From assembly GCF_947172395.1 (NCBI RefSeq), contig NC_069083.1:12804501-12868500 (forward strand): a DNA stretch of 64,000 bases, read 5' to 3'. Source of the stretch: Bicyclus anynana (Eukaryota; Arthropoda; Insecta; Lepidoptera; Nymphalidae). The notes below the pieces were generated by a model. It made no database searches. It saw nothing but the letters and a program-made list of their open reading frames with translations, and had not been told where the DNA came from. Of the stretch, positions 22,788-33,573 are shown one piece after another. How positions within the stretch are numbered: the stretch's first letter is position 1; every line of letters starts with the position of its first letter. Made by a program: the position numbers and the translations under genes.

Positions 22788-25700
22788 CTGAAACAAAAGG
22801 AAAAGAATTTAATACGTTCAAAACTTTTGAAACTGGAGGGCTATTCTATAAAGACGTTCTGTAAAACTCGCATGGGCGAGTTTCAAATTCACTTTTATCT
22901 TCTCTTTCTATAGTATTGTTGTAGACAGAGAGATAAAGGATAATTTGATAGTCAAACTTGCTTGTTACACTAAACATTGATAGAGAGTCGCCCAGCAGAT
23001 CCGGATTTTCTCTACACACCGCCGTATTCTTTAAAGATAAATTTAAAAATTGGAATCGGTGAATAATTTTAAAAATTGGAAGACATGATAGCCCAGTGGA
23101 TATGACCTCTGCCTTCGATTCTGAGTTAGTTTCGAATCCGGTCCGGGGCATGCGCCTCCAACTTTTCAGTTGTGTGTATTTTAAGAGATCAAATATCACG
23201 TATCTCAAACAGTGAAGCAAAATATCGTGAGGAAACCTCCATACTAAGTCTTAACCCTGAGAGGAGACTCGTACTCAACAGTGAGCCGAATATGGGTTGT
23301 TAATGATGATGAAATTTATAAATATATCTACAAAATTAATACTAACAAAAATACTAATATTTTTATTATCTTTAAGAATCTCGTTCATTAGCATTATCAT
23401 CTTTTAGAATTAAACATTATCAATCAAAGCACGCCAACCCGTATAGAAGACACGTGGTGGGTCTAATCTCCATAACCCATCACCTCAAACGAGCGAGGCT
23501 TTGCCCTGCAAAATGCGCTGATAATAATGAACAAATTAATTAGGCATCGAATTTATTTTCAAAGTTAATAAATAAACCCTTGTATAATATAATGTTCCAG
23601 TTGCCATTGCTAATTTGCATACTAATGGCATATTAATTACACAGTAAACAAATCATCTCGAAACCATTATTAAACATTGCAATAATTATTCATATCGTGT
23701 ACATAATAACAATCGATCGGTTATGTAAGTTATTGTTGCTGTTAATTTACGTTTATTTACGTAAAAGGTGTCTGACCTAGACGCGAACTTCATAGATTCT
23801 ACATATATTTCTTACTAGCTGACGCCGCGCGGTTACACCTGCGTGGTTCCCGTTCCCGTTGAAATATGGGGATAATATATAGCCTATAGCCTTCCTCGAT
23901 AAATGGGCTGTCTAACACTGAAAGAATTTTTCAAATCGGACCTGTAGTTCCTGAAATTAGCGCGTTCAATCAAACAAACAAACAAACAAACAAACAAACA
24001 AACTCTTCAGCTTTATAATATTAGTATAGATATAGATTCTAGACTACGAAGTAGAAACTTGTACAGAAAACATGGAACATTAACTTCGAGAAGTGCTGAC
24101 GTTGGACAAACCTCATGAAGAGAAATAGACAAAATGTCGACCAATAGCGGCGGAGTTGTGTCTTTCCCTTTTAGTCACAACGCAATGAAAGAGATAACGG
24201 TTTTACCGGTTGCCCCACTATTGGTGGAAATTGGTCTATTCCTCTTTATGAGCAGGGCACACTGTCTAAGAAATTAATAGAAATATTAATTCTACTAATA
24301 TTATAAACGCGAAAGGTTGTATTGATGTTTGTTACTCTTTAACGCCGCAACTACTGAACTGATTTGGCTAAAATTTAAAACGATCATAATATACCCTGGA
24401 TTAACGCATCTAGGCGACTTTTTTTATCTCCGAAAATCCATGGTTCCCGCGATATTTATGAAAAATTAATTTTCAAGCAAACGAAGTCGCGGGCGTAATT
24501 TAATTATTTTATAGTAACTTGTACTCGTATAAACACTTTAGAATTTGTATTTTAAACCATAATATTAAACACAATTGTTATTATAATTGTACACTCAAAA
24601 AACAATGGAGTAACTACTAGTCTGTATGTTTCACTGCGTATGTTATGTCAGCCACTGACGATCAAGTAAGCTCACATGCCTGCAGCGGTAATGGCATCCG
24701 ATAAAACTGATCGTGTGTTAGTCGCGATGTGCATGCCATCATGCCGATCGCGACACACACACACAACACTTTGTGAAATAATAAATGTTTTAAACCATTT
24801 GCTCATACTGAGGCATAGGTATTACTGGTATAATTATACTGCTGCTTGACTGTAGAAATAAACATGACTGCAATACTTCCCTAATAGAGTCAGTCATAAC
24901 TTTCTTATTATCAAATTTCGAGAACACATAGGCAAACAATTAAAAATAACTTAACACTTTATCTTATCAAATTTTTTTAATCAATATCTGCAGATCTGAA
25001 CTCGTCAAACAGATCGTTAATAAATAATTTATAAGCTGTTACGGTAATTACCACTATCTGTGGAGAAAATTGTGATTTTTCACAAGATTTAGCGATTTAT
25101 ACCAACGTTTTTGTCATCAGTTTCCCACATTTGACGACATGAGAACAGCTTGATTGTTTATCTACTTGAATATTTCTAACTAGGGGAATCGAATTATTAT
25201 TGAAACTTGTTTTTATTTTGCTTGTTTGGTATATAATAATATATATTATTGAAAACTTTATCTATTCTGCGTTTGGGTCTGTTTTTGTTGTAACTTTGAC
25301 CAGCTTTGTACTATTACCAATTAATTATCAATTCTGTATCTATCTATATCTAATATTATGGGGATATACGGCAACTGTATTTTGATTGACTGTATGCAGG
25401 ACGAAAACTAATGCATCAGTGTGGCTTGGAGAACAGGGGTATGATTCTGCTATTTTATACTCGTCGATGTAATATTCGCCTGTAACAAGTTTTATTAGAT
25501 TTATATTTCCATGGGATGCCAAAAAATAAAATGTCACTATAGTGTTTTTCATATAGCATGAGTACGGTGACAGTATAAGACGTTCATAATATGTACTATT
25601 ATTGTGAATCACGGCAAACTTTCAAGAGAGAAACGGACTGTCACTGTATCCATGCTATCTGATCACTTTAATAGCGTAGTTGCCACGGAAATCAACGATG

Positions 25701-28700
25701 TCACATCGCTGTAACTTTACAGAATGCAGGGGCAGGTTTAAACGGGAATCACAACAATAGTAAGTAGGTATACGAGCTGTTTTTATCTATGAGAATGAAA
25801 CAGGCTACGCGTGAAGTTCAATACCACGACCCGCACGCTCTGAGTCACCGATACGTGTTCACTGCAAACCTCTTTCGGGAAATAGACTTTTTTGACTTCT
25901 CAAGAAGATAAACTTCTATATCAATAAGGAAATAAAACACTGACGAGCGAAAGATTAATAGGATAACATGATCATCTGTTTACAATATAACATCACGAAG
26001 CTCAAGTGTCTATGAGTTTGATTATAACAAAAAAAACTTGTATAGAAACTAACGCCTTCCATTACAAAATATCAAGACGATCCTGAGTTTGTTTGCTAAT
26101 TATAAGCTTCGTCAATTCAGTGGCTAACCTATGTAGACGGTTCACGGGGATCACAGTCCTACTTGGGCTTTGAAATATAGAGCTTTTCTTTTTTTTCTAA
26201 ATATTCTTAGTAAAAGAGAAAGTCTCAAAAGTTGGATAGTTGGAAGTTTTCAGCGTCGGAGACTAAGAAAGGTAGAAGAAAAAGAAGATACTCGTAACGA
26301 TAAGCTATCAGTCCCGAGCAATTAATTGTGATAGTGATCGTTACAAAATCAAATATTATCTCACTCTAAGTCCTACTTTTTAAATGTTTTGCATAATCAA
26401 AGGAGAAAACCAGTATCCATACAAACACGAGCTCAAATTATACAAACGATACATGAATTAGGACAAAGGTAAGGAGAACTCTTGATGCCAATTTTCAAAA
26501 AATATTTGCATGATCAGTGACATTATTCGTTATAGGTGGGTAATAAGTCGTATCCCTTTGATAGATTGATTCTGTATCGTTCTGAAAATAGGCTCAATTT
26601 CGGACATCTTTAATGTTAAGCTCCGATTTCTTTTATAGATATTGGTTTATCATAGAAGTACCTAAACTTCAGTAAAACAAAAAGACGCAGACAGTGGCAT
26701 CTGAAAAATGTTCACACAGCACACAGCACATGCACAGACACGCAGAGCCGGCCCGTCCATACGGCGAACGGAGCAGTCGCTCCAGGTGCCAAATTCTAGA
26801 GAGCGCCTAAATGATAATCCTACTCAACCGTAGACGGTATTACGCCTGATTTTCAATTACCCCAGAGTATGATCGAGATCTTCGCGTTCCATTCTTACTT
26901 TACACTCATAATTTGGTTTATGTATCTACATATTATTATGAACAAACAGGAGAGGCGCCATAATTGGATCTCGCTCCATTTTAAAATTTACTTCGGGCCG
27001 GCGCTGCAGACACGAAAGACTTGGAAACTTTAAAAAGATTTTCACATTTTCAAACATCTTTTCATTGCCAACATCTTCTCAGTGCAATAGGAAAGAATAC
27101 ATCATACTAATTTAACACTACTTGGCTGCTTATAAAAAATATCAGGAAACACTCGAAGACACAAAGAAGAAGCACTTAAAATATGGCCGTGAAAAGCATA
27201 CGAGCATCACGCTCCCGGCGATCATTACATCAAAGACTATATTATAAACGCGAAAGTTTGTATGGATGTTTGGATGTTTGTTACTCTTTAACGCCGCTAC
27301 TACTGAAGCGATTTGGCTTAAATTTGGAATGGAAGTAGACTTTATTCTGGATTATGAGACGAATATCTTAGCATTCTATGGATTCACCGTGCAGGTGCCG
27401 GGTCCATCGCGTGGTAAAGAGAAAATCACCAAGCAAAGTCCAGGACTTGTGACTACTGGATGTAGGGTTAAGGAATTCCTTGACGATCAATCAACACTCC
27501 CCTTCTCTGCTCGTGTTGTTCTCCCTACCTATCCAAATTTGGTAAGATCCTATTGGAGCAGCTTTGGATACTCGTTCTAATATAGAACTAGCTGCACTTC
27601 TAGAGAGGCCAAGGTCTTTAAGCAAGTTATATAGAGATTTTGCTGGTAATCCTCTCGCACCTACTTCTACGGCGTACAGACTAACTACATAGGCTACTTT
27701 TTATCCCGAAAAAATCCATGGTTTCCCGAAATTTGGGAAAACTGATGATTTTGATGATATGAATGTTTGTTACTCTTTCACGCCTCAAGTTCTTGGTATC
27801 AAGATATATTATAGCCTGGATTAACACCTAGACTACTTTTTATCCCGGAAATATCTATGGTTCCCGCGGGATTTGTGAAAAACTAAATTCCACGCGTATG
27901 AAGTCGCGGGCTTCCGCTAGTTTAATATAAAACAATAAAACTACACAGGAAAATGACGTTTTAACTATGCATAAATCTGTCCTTTATGAAGTATTTAGAA
28001 TTGGTGACAAAGCTGGGACGCGCAAGGTCTCTGTTCACACTTCCTCTCAAGATGTATGAGTACACAATGTACCACTTATGGTCGTCGTATTAAAACTGTG
28101 TCATTGCTAAAGCCATAGACTTCCACTCGTCTGATGTAGTTAAGCCATAAAACAACGGAATTACTGTTTTTGCGGTAAATAACAAACAGGGCTAATGGCA
28201 ATTTTTCGGTACGTTGCACTACAATGATTTTAAGGTTGCAATTATTTGCTCGCCTAACATTTGTCACGATTATCTTGAGACAATTGTATCTACGAGTATA
28301 TTATTTAAAGCCTCAGTAGATCAACGGTAAAAAGGTTGGATTCGTGCCAAGAAGTCGTGGGTTCGAGCCCCGCCCGATGAACTATTGTCCTGCCCTCTCC
28401 TAACACAGTTGACTAATGACAGGAATGGGAATATTGGTCATATTTCTCCATCTTTTCGACTACAGGAGCATTCTAACTGATTTTTTTAAGAAAAAAGAAA
28501 ATCTCATTATTACATATTCCGATCCAGGACCTAGTGATCCAAAGCCACATAATCTTACCACAAGGTCAACGAGGCAGTTACCCATCACACTGTTCCAATG
28601 CTGGTTGGTATATTCAATGAAATGACCGAAACGAAAGATGAGTGTAACACCAACTCCGCGATCTGTTACAGAGAATACTTTGGGAGAAACAAAAGCTCAA

Positions 28701-31460
28701 TTTTTAAAACCCCGAGCCAGGACTCGAAACCTCTAAAATCAAGTACTTTGAATACAATTACAAAATACTTGTACCGAATCGAAATTGAAATAAATCTATG
28801 TTTTGCATAGATTTTAGATCCGAGTTTAAAGATAAAGAAAAATTAACACTTACGATTATAGACTCAATTTTTAACTTTTTGTATGTCTGTTCGCGCTGAT
28901 CTTAAAAATACTCAAACAGTATAGTGTTTGTTTCATCAGGTAAGGAAAACGCCATTTTATGCGGAGTCGCAGGTAATAATTATAATTGTAAATACTCTTT
29001 TCTAATACATGATTGTAGAAATAAGCGCGAAATTTAAATTCAAACTGCATCCAATTTTCCCGAAACACGAGATACAACAAAGATGAACATAACCAACAAA
29101 TATACCTACTTCATGGAAATTTAAATAGACACTATTATTATCCCACAATCTTACCTGGAAGACGCTCCAAAACTTGAAGGATCCCTCGTTGATGATCCAG
29201 TCATAGTATCCAGCCCACGGGTCGGTGTATCTTCCCTGCTTCATTGGCTTCGCTGTGGTCGTGGTCTCGTGGTCGTGGTGTTCGTCGTAATAATCCTCAA
29301 ACCCTCTCCCTGTATCTGAAGTGGCATTTCCAATGTGTTTTCTGCGCACCTGAAAGGAAGACGAAAATTAGAACAATACTTTTAAACCACCTTTAAGAGC
29401 ACCCCGCTCACTAAACAATTCTTAGTTGGCTGACTATCGAATAACTAAATTGCAAACGTTTACAATTTAGTTGGACAACTTTTTAATGAAAGGGGCCGGG
29501 CCGGGAAGGGTCCCTTCCCCTCGTCGCCCGCATATCATGGGAGTGTCATCAATGAACTTGCCAAGCTATAGAGTACTCTGCGATTTAGTCGGCCAACTAA
29601 TAATTGTAAGTGAGCCGATGCTCTAATTTGGTATTAAACTCCGATTGTCACTATTTCGACTAACAGCAAAAAGGCTCCGCCAAGGCATTACCAAATGGGG
29701 AGCAGGGCAGCCTTAGAGATTAAAAAAATATATAAATTTTAATAATTTAGTAATTCAATTGAAGTAGAGGTATGCGCGCTACAAGTGTAAAGCTCTTGAT
29801 TTTAGCTACAATTTATATTTTGCGCACCCTCTTTAATTAATACATATCATCAACTAGCCGAAGTCCGAGGAGTCGATGGAATTTGGGATCCCAAGGTACC
29901 CCGCACCGGAAAGTGCTGTTTTAGTCGACCTCCCCACTAGGTGGAGCGAGGAAATCAAGTGGATTGCAGGAAGATCGCTGGTTGTTGGCGGCTCGAGACC
30001 GTGTATGCAAGAGGCCTATGTCCAGCAATAGACGTCAATCAGCTGATAGACTAGCTTGATGATGATGATAGACTAGCCTTCTTCTATAGTTTGTTGGTTG
30101 GCGATGCCTATGCGTATCTTTTCGATCTAACTTCAGTCAAGGGTTAACTTAAAAATATTAAAGGTTACAATTGCATGTCTAAACAAGGGTGTCGGCCCGG
30201 CGGCGGTCTAACGTGAACAATTAGCGTTGACACCCGGTCACCTAGTTCAGACAGTGCCGTTATCGTGCCCCTCTTTCATGCTTGGTTACCATTTTTAACG
30301 CCTAAGCTTTGTTACATATACAATACCTATATTTCTTGATACTATTTTTCAATTGAACATGAAACAAAGTAACTAATGTATTTTTCTTTTTAGTCGTTTC
30401 TTGGTATTAAGAAATATGAATTGTTTTTAATTTTAATTATTGAAACCTAATCCTAACATAACATTACCTACATACCACTCAACTGGTTGGTAAGTTTTAC
30501 ATTAGTTTCGAGTTTTAAACTTCAACACTATTTACATTTGATCAAAATTGTAAGACATAGTTAGGTAAAGCTAGTAACATTATTTTTAACACTAAAGAAA
30601 TCATTGCACATAATATGTAATTATTATCAGTATCATACTAGTAGTCCATAAGAATCGAAATTGGATAATTTTATATAACAAACCTGGAGTGCGGTACTGT
30701 TGCTACCAGTGGTAGGTAGGGCTGCCGCGCGATTTTTGTTAATTTTTCGAACAACATCAAGAGCTGTACGGAATAGTGTCAGGATCAACTCGGATGTTGG
30801 CATCCCTTGACTCGACGTGTCATCCTCAGAGTCATCTTCTGTGTCGAGCGTGTCTGCAGCGCTGTTGTAATTGGAACTGCAAGTAAAACGCATGTTTTAT
30901 TTTTACATGAAATTAATTATATCATCAAATTTTCCAATTACCGTATATAATTATATATATTGGAAATAATAGATCATTTCTTTGAATCCAATCGCATAGA
31001 ATGTTTTTCGGTCAATGTATCTACCTATATATTATGTATCCATACCTATGTATGTATCCATTTTTCAAATATCAGTATGAATTGTTTCAAGCGTAACTTT
31101 TTAAAACAAGTAGAAAATCGTTCAGCAACTTATAAATAAATCAAGTAATAGAATTTCGCGGCCAGTTGCCTCGACTGGTGACAGAAGGGCTGGCTTATTT
31201 TTTACGCAAAGGATCAGCCTGGCTGTCCAGCGCGGAAATGCAGCCAGTATTCTTGTCACCATTCCACGTGGACATGATTTGTATAATTATTAGAATAAGT
31301 TAGCTTAAGTTCCTTATTGTATTCTTTCTCAATAAAAAAAAAATCGCGCTATTCTAGATTTAATTTTTAAACCAAAGTTACAAGATCTTCCAAATCAATT
31401 GTAGCATAAAAAACTTATATATGGCGAATTAGTAAATGCAACTGTAAGTTAATTATGAGT

Positions 31461-31506
<46 letters not shown>

Positions 31507-31855
31507 AATATCAACCGATGGACGTCCACTGCAGGACATAGGCCTTTTGTAGGGACTTCCAAGCATCACGATCTTAAGCCGCCTACATCCAGCGAATCCC
31601 TGCGACTCGCTTGATGTCGTCGCTAACAATGAGCCTCATAAGAAGGCTCAAAGTCAAAAGAAATTACCAAATAACAATAGAATAAAATACTCACTGCAAA
31701 GGAATGTGCTTGTACTTTACGCCGGGCGGAGTATACGGAGTCGCAGTATCGTATCGAGCTGCAGCCGCGTCCACCCCCGCTGCCCAGAGCAGCAACGCAA
31801 CACCCCCTGCCACCACTAACCCGTGCAATGACATTGCTATTAAACCTCTAGCCAT
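22554..31855 (-). CDS. Unidentified 260-residue signal-peptide and single-pass membrane protein (four exons)
   Basis: Joining 31855-31695, 30876-30684, 29349-29155 and 22787-22554 gives 783 nt with consensus GT/AG sites and matching phases, ending in TAA. Residues 1 to about 31 form a signal peptide (hydrophobic VVAGGVALLLWAAG, then DAAAA). Residues 60-75 are Asp/Glu/Ser-rich; 80-105 can form an amphipathic helix. 135-160 is His/Asp/Thr-rich (DEHHDHETTTT). Next comes PWAGYYDWIINEGSFKFWSV, a membrane segment at about 177-203, an RKAR basic site at 225-228 followed by SVD, and a tail ending AISKHYED. NST and NAT sites fit a secretory route. I do not recognise the family. The next gene upstream has the same layout. 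The last intron is 6.4 kb and repeat-filled. Confidence 0.8.
23085..23312 (+). repeat. SINE family B with tRNA-like head
   Basis: The head is GATAGCCCAGTGGATATGAC (box A region), then AGTTTCGAATCCGGTCC (box B region). The body and the GAGCCGAATATGGGTTGTTA tail follow. It lies in the last intron of gene 2. The 124-codon minus-strand frame across it is a by-product. Confidence 0.85.
23814..24030 (-). mobile_element. Helitron-like element with (CAAA)n microsatellite
   Basis: Begins ACTAGCTGACGCCGCGCGGT and ends TTTATAATATTAGTATAGAT, the reversed Helitron layout. Interior blocks TATAGCCTATAGCCTTCCTC and AATTTTTCAAATCGGACC are shared with 55435-55630. A run of about eight CAAA units lies near the 5' end (about 23973-24003). 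Confidence 0.8.
24031..24290. other. Intron sequence between two Helitrons
   Basis: No feature recognised. Confidence 0.35.
24291..24494 (+). mobile_element. Lep1-like Helitron, 3' end lost
   Basis: TCTACTAATATTATAAACGC opens a copy that follows the Lep1 order to AACGAAGTCGCGGGCGT and then breaks off before the CTAG terminus. Confidence 0.75.
24495..26744. other. Intron of gene 2, nothing firm
   Basis: No exon or named repeat over about 2.2 kb. A short (CA)n run lies near 24752-24770. Open frames around 25200-25610 have no support. Confidence 0.35.
26745..27009. mobile_element. Candidate MITE with GCCGGCCCG inverted ends
   Basis: The left end GCAGAGCCGGCCCGTCC and the right end CGGGCCGGCGCTGCAG are inverted. 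CGCTCCAGGTGCC and AGGCGCCATAATTGGATCTC-type blocks lie inside in mirrored order. No ORF. Confidence 0.55.
27236..27760 (+). mobile_element. Lep1-like Helitron split by inserted retroelement sequence
   Basis: The 5' half (ATTATAAACGCGAAAGTTTG through TTATTCTGGATTA) ends near 27356. The matching next block (ACATAGGCTACTTTTTATCC, then AAAATCCATGGTTTCCCG) resumes at about 27687. The roughly 330 bp between them are foreign. The 3' end is missing. Confidence 0.7.
27491..27688 (-). pseudogene. C-terminal fragment of a retroelement ORF inside a Helitron
   Basis: The minus strand reads a 60-odd codon frame (LYAVEVGARGLPAKSLYNLL, then KDLGLSRSAASSILERVSKA and APIGSYQIWIGRE) ending in TGA at 27493-27491. 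The pattern 'E-GARG...SLY-LLKDLGLSR...GSY-IW' is the kind of sequence I associate with the C-terminal end of non-LTR retrotransposon polyproteins. It has no start and no reverse-transcriptase core, so it is a dead fragment. Confidence 0.55.
27765..27920 (+). mobile_element. Lep1-like Helitron, 5'-degraded, CTAG end kept
   Basis: ATGTTTGTTACTCTTTCACG, CTACTTTTTATCCCGGAAA, GGTTCCCGCGGGATTTGTGA and the end GTCGCGGGCTTCCGCTAG are in the Lep1 order. It sits directly after the split copy. Confidence 0.7.
27921..28312. other. Intron of gene 2, nothing recognised
   Basis: No supported feature. Confidence 0.35.
28313..28620 (+). repeat. tRNA-derived SINE, family F (single copy in the window)
   Basis: The head has TCAGTAGATCAACGGTAAAA (box A-like) and GTGGGTTCGAGCCCCGCCC (good box B). 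The body includes GTCCTGCCCTCTCCTAACAC and CCACAAGGTCAACGAGGCAG. A functional tRNA is unlikely because the sequence around the boxes does not fold into a complete cloverleaf by eye. Confidence 0.55.
29155..29349 (-). CDS. Gene 2, exon 3 (His/Thr-rich and juxtamembrane)
   Basis: In phase 0 on both sides, between CTTTCAG and CAG|GTAAGA. Encodes residues 119-183, including the NAT site, the DEHHDHETTTT run and the start of the membrane segment (FKFWSVFQ). Confidence 0.82.
29417..29606. repeat. Repeat I, possible MITE
   Basis: TTCTTAGTTGGCTGAC at the left and GTCGGCCAACTAATAATTG at the right are roughly inverted. The interior block CATATCATGGGAGTGTCATC followed by AATGAACTTGCCAAGCTATA recurs at about 58565-58613. 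It is in intron 2 of gene 2. Confidence 0.5.
29860..30075 (+). repeat. RTE-type LINE tail
   Basis: The end of the RTE coding region (TGGGATCCCAAGGTACCCCG, GGAGCGAGGAAATCAAGTGG, GAGGCCTATGTCCAGCAATA) ends in GATGATGATGAT. It is 5'-truncated. Confidence 0.75.
30076..30683. other. Intron 2 of gene 2, nothing recognised
   Basis: No supported feature. Confidence 0.35.
30684..30876 (-). CDS. Gene 2, exon 2 (acidic stretch and helix)
   Basis: The acceptor ACTTGCAG and donor CAG|GTTTGT bound residues 54-118. It encodes the acidic run DTEDDSEDDTSS and the helix-prone segment ELILTLFRTALDVVRKI. Confidence 0.8.
31158..31290 (+). pseudogene. LINE ORF fragment (family J)
   Basis: The plus strand encodes DRRAGLFFTQRISLAVQRGN followed by AASILVTIPRGHDL, a sequence of the type found near the end of a lepidopteran non-LTR retrotransposon ORF. 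A diverged second copy is at 50618-50745. No start codon; too short to function. Confidence 0.5.
31455..31665 (-). repeat. RTE LINE tail with an inverted 5' segment
   Basis: The (ATC)n run at 31464-31506, then CAACCGATGGACGTCCACTG and on to TCGCTTGATGTCGTC, is the RTE tail on the minus strand. It is joined at about 31623 to GCTAACAATGAGCCTCATAA and GAAGGCTCAAAGTC, which is an earlier part of the same LINE in plus orientation. This head-to-head join is the pattern made by twin priming. Confidence 0.65.
31695..31855 (-). CDS. Gene 2, exon 1 (start codon and signal peptide)
   Basis: ATG at 31855-31853 is the first in frame after the candidate TATA elements. The exon encodes residues 1-53 plus two bases of residue 54 and ends at the donor GTGAGT. 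Confidence 0.8.
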
Positions 31856-31995
31856 TTTACCAAACGTCTATTGCCAAAAAAATGGCTTAAATCGCGAAAA
31901 GGCGCAACCGAAGACGGTAACTAAATTATCAAGTTGAAAAAACTCAGCTGAAAATTCGCGTATTTAACATCACACTTTGAAAGAGTTAACAAGCA

Positions 31996-32017
31996 CTTTA
32001 TACGAACAAACTTTATA
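31996..32017 (-). promoter_or_regulatory. Candidate core promoter of gene 2 (two TATAAAG boxes)
   Basis: On the minus strand TATAAAG occurs twice (32017-32011 and 32002-31996) within CGTATAAAGTTTGTTCGTAT. Transcription would begin about 30 bp downstream, near 31965-31985, giving a leader of about 110-130 nt before the ATG at 31855. TATA-like strings are common in AT-rich DNA. Confidence 0.4.
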
Positions 32018-32449
32018 CGAACGTGAATTATAAACAAAGTTTAAGCGCTTCGTTCAAAATCACTATGAGAGCTTTAAACTTTACAACCACGCGAGCTTTA
32101 AATATTTGAAGGCGTATAATTTAAATTTATAATTGTTAACACTTTTCTCATCTCAATACAAATATTCTAAATTGTACATCCTATTGGATGATGTCGAACA
32201 GACTGGCTGGTGCAAAGTGAATCGTCTCAGTATACCGTTTGTAGGGCAACGCTGAAATATGAATTCTGTAAATACACGATGCGCATGCGGCTCCTAAGTG
32301 TGTAAATTAAATTTACAGGATTGTAGACATGGTGATAAATGTTTTATGAAAAAAGAAAGTCAAATTAAAATTCCTTTAGATATTGACGTACGTTAAAATG
32401 CATTTACGAGTCTACTATTATAAAGAAAATAATTGAACTCGTGAAGTTT
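32018..32449. other. Upstream region of gene 2, nothing recognised
   Basis: No repeat or coding signal. Regulatory sites may exist but I cannot name them. Confidence 0.3.
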
Positions 32450-32597
32450 AAAGGGTTATCTTTAGATCTACTAAACAGATTTTGAAAATTCTTATACCAA
32501 TAGAAAGCGAGTAAAATATTTGTGAGTAGAATTTAGTTTATTCCCGTGTTCCCACAGGAATGAGAACAACGCGGGTGAAACCGTGGGTAGTTGATTA
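32450..32597 (+). mobile_element. Helitron-like element, terminus damaged
   Basis: TTAGATCTACTAAACAGATT, ACCAATAGAAAGCGAGTAAA and CACAGGAATGAGAACAACGC then GGGTGAAACCG match the subfamily of 52945-53106. Confidence 0.6.
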
Positions 32598-32935
32598 TTG
32601 AACATTTTTTATCAAACTTTTTGCTAAATATAATTCAAGTAGGTAATAAAAACAATAAATTACATGATTTTAAGTTAAATATATAATTATATATAAATAT
32701 TAAGTTTGTATAGGTCAACGGGAATTTATCTTTTAGATTTTTATTCCTTTGTGAATTATAATGCGGCAAAAACGGCTGTATTTTATTCTACTTACGTCAA
32801 AAATGTTTTAAAGCTTTAAGGGAGCTTGGTACGCGTATTATAGTAGGTATTTGATATTCATTTAAAGAAAAATGTCTTGACAGATAGACGGACAAGAAAG
32901 TGATTATGTTTGTGTCTACTGGTCCAGTCGTTTAT
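32598..32935. other. AT-rich, nothing recognised
   Basis: No supported feature. Confidence 0.35.
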
Positions 32936-33090
32936 TAGTTAACCGACTTCCAAAAAGGAGGAGGTTCTACGTTCGGCTGTATGTATGTTTTTTTTTTTAT
33001 GTATGTCCAGCGATAATTCCGTCATTTATAGACCGATTTTAAAAATTCTTTTTTTGTTTTGAAGGGTTTGATTCCAGGATTCTTTTTTTT
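32936..33090 (+). repeat. Lepidopteran repeat starting AACCGACTTCC
   Basis: TTAACCGACTTCCAAAAAGG, AGGAGGTTCTACGTTCGGCT and a poly(T) run, then ATAATTCCGTCATTTATAG. I know this arrangement as a frequent lepidopteran interspersed repeat, class uncertain. Confidence 0.55.
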
Positions 33091-33139
33091 TATTCAAAGA
33101 TTAAACCCTATTTCTAAAAATTCACATAACTTGGAAAAG

Positions 33140-33195
33140 TTAGAGGTCCTCTGGCCGGATTTGAACCGACGCTCTCCGAATCGACTATCGGCTCT
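33140..33195 (-). repeat. tRNA-like head of SINE family B
   Basis: GGCCGGATTTGAACCGACGC and TCCGAATCGACTATCGGCTC form an isolated head fragment. Confidence 0.5.
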
Positions 33196-33225
33196 GATAG
33201 GCTCCGTTAAAGTATCCCTTTTTTA

Positions 33226-33317
33226 ATTTAAGAAATTAAATATTACGTGTCTCATACGGTGTCTCATACGGTAAAGGAAAAACATTGTGAGGAAACCTGC
33301 ATAGATGAGAATTTTCT
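33226..33317 (+). repeat. SINE family B fragment with a short tandem duplication
   Basis: TTAAGAAATTAAATATTACG, then GTGTCTCATACG twice in tandem, then GGTAAAGGAAAAACATTGTG and GAGGAAACCTGCATAGATGA. It runs without a gap into SINE A. Confidence 0.65.
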
Positions 33318-33535
33318 CGACGACGACCTCCGTGACGCAGTGTAATGCACGGTGGATTTACAATCCCCGGCTGGACCGATTGAGGTTTTCTTAATTGATC
33401 CAGGTCTGGCTGGTGGGAGGCTTCGGCCGTGGCTAGTTACCACTCTACCGACAAAGACGTACCGCCAAGCGTTCCTATACGATGACGTGTAGAAACCAAA
33501 AGGGGTGTCGATTTTCATCCTCCTCCTTACAATTA
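33316..33535 (+). repeat. SINE family A, fused to the SINE B fragment, 3'-truncated
   Basis: GACCTCCGTGACGCAGTGTA is the head. TCTGGCTGGTGGGAGGCTTC and TCGATTTTCATCCTCCTCCT are the body. The copy stops before the A-rich tail. Confidence 0.75.
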
Positions 33536-33573
33536 GTTTATAAACTCAGCAAAGTTATATATCTCATGATAGA

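Noticed and set aside
22846..23220. 124-codon minus-strand open frame
   Set aside because: Antisense reading of a SINE B copy in the last intron of gene 2.
23960..24003. Possible tandem-repeat array of biological interest (CAAA)n
   Set aside because: Ordinary microsatellite inside a Helitron-like element.
27266..27580. 104-codon plus-strand open frame
   Set aside because: Crosses a Helitron and an inserted retroelement fragment that encodes protein on the opposite strand.
28330..28375. Possible tRNA gene at a strong box B (GGGTTCGAGCCCC)
   Set aside because: The region before and after does not form acceptor and anticodon stems by eye; more likely a SINE head.
31464..31508. (CAT)n array as a possible coding His or Asp run
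   Set aside because: It is the simple-sequence tail of an RTE LINE; no open frame uses it.
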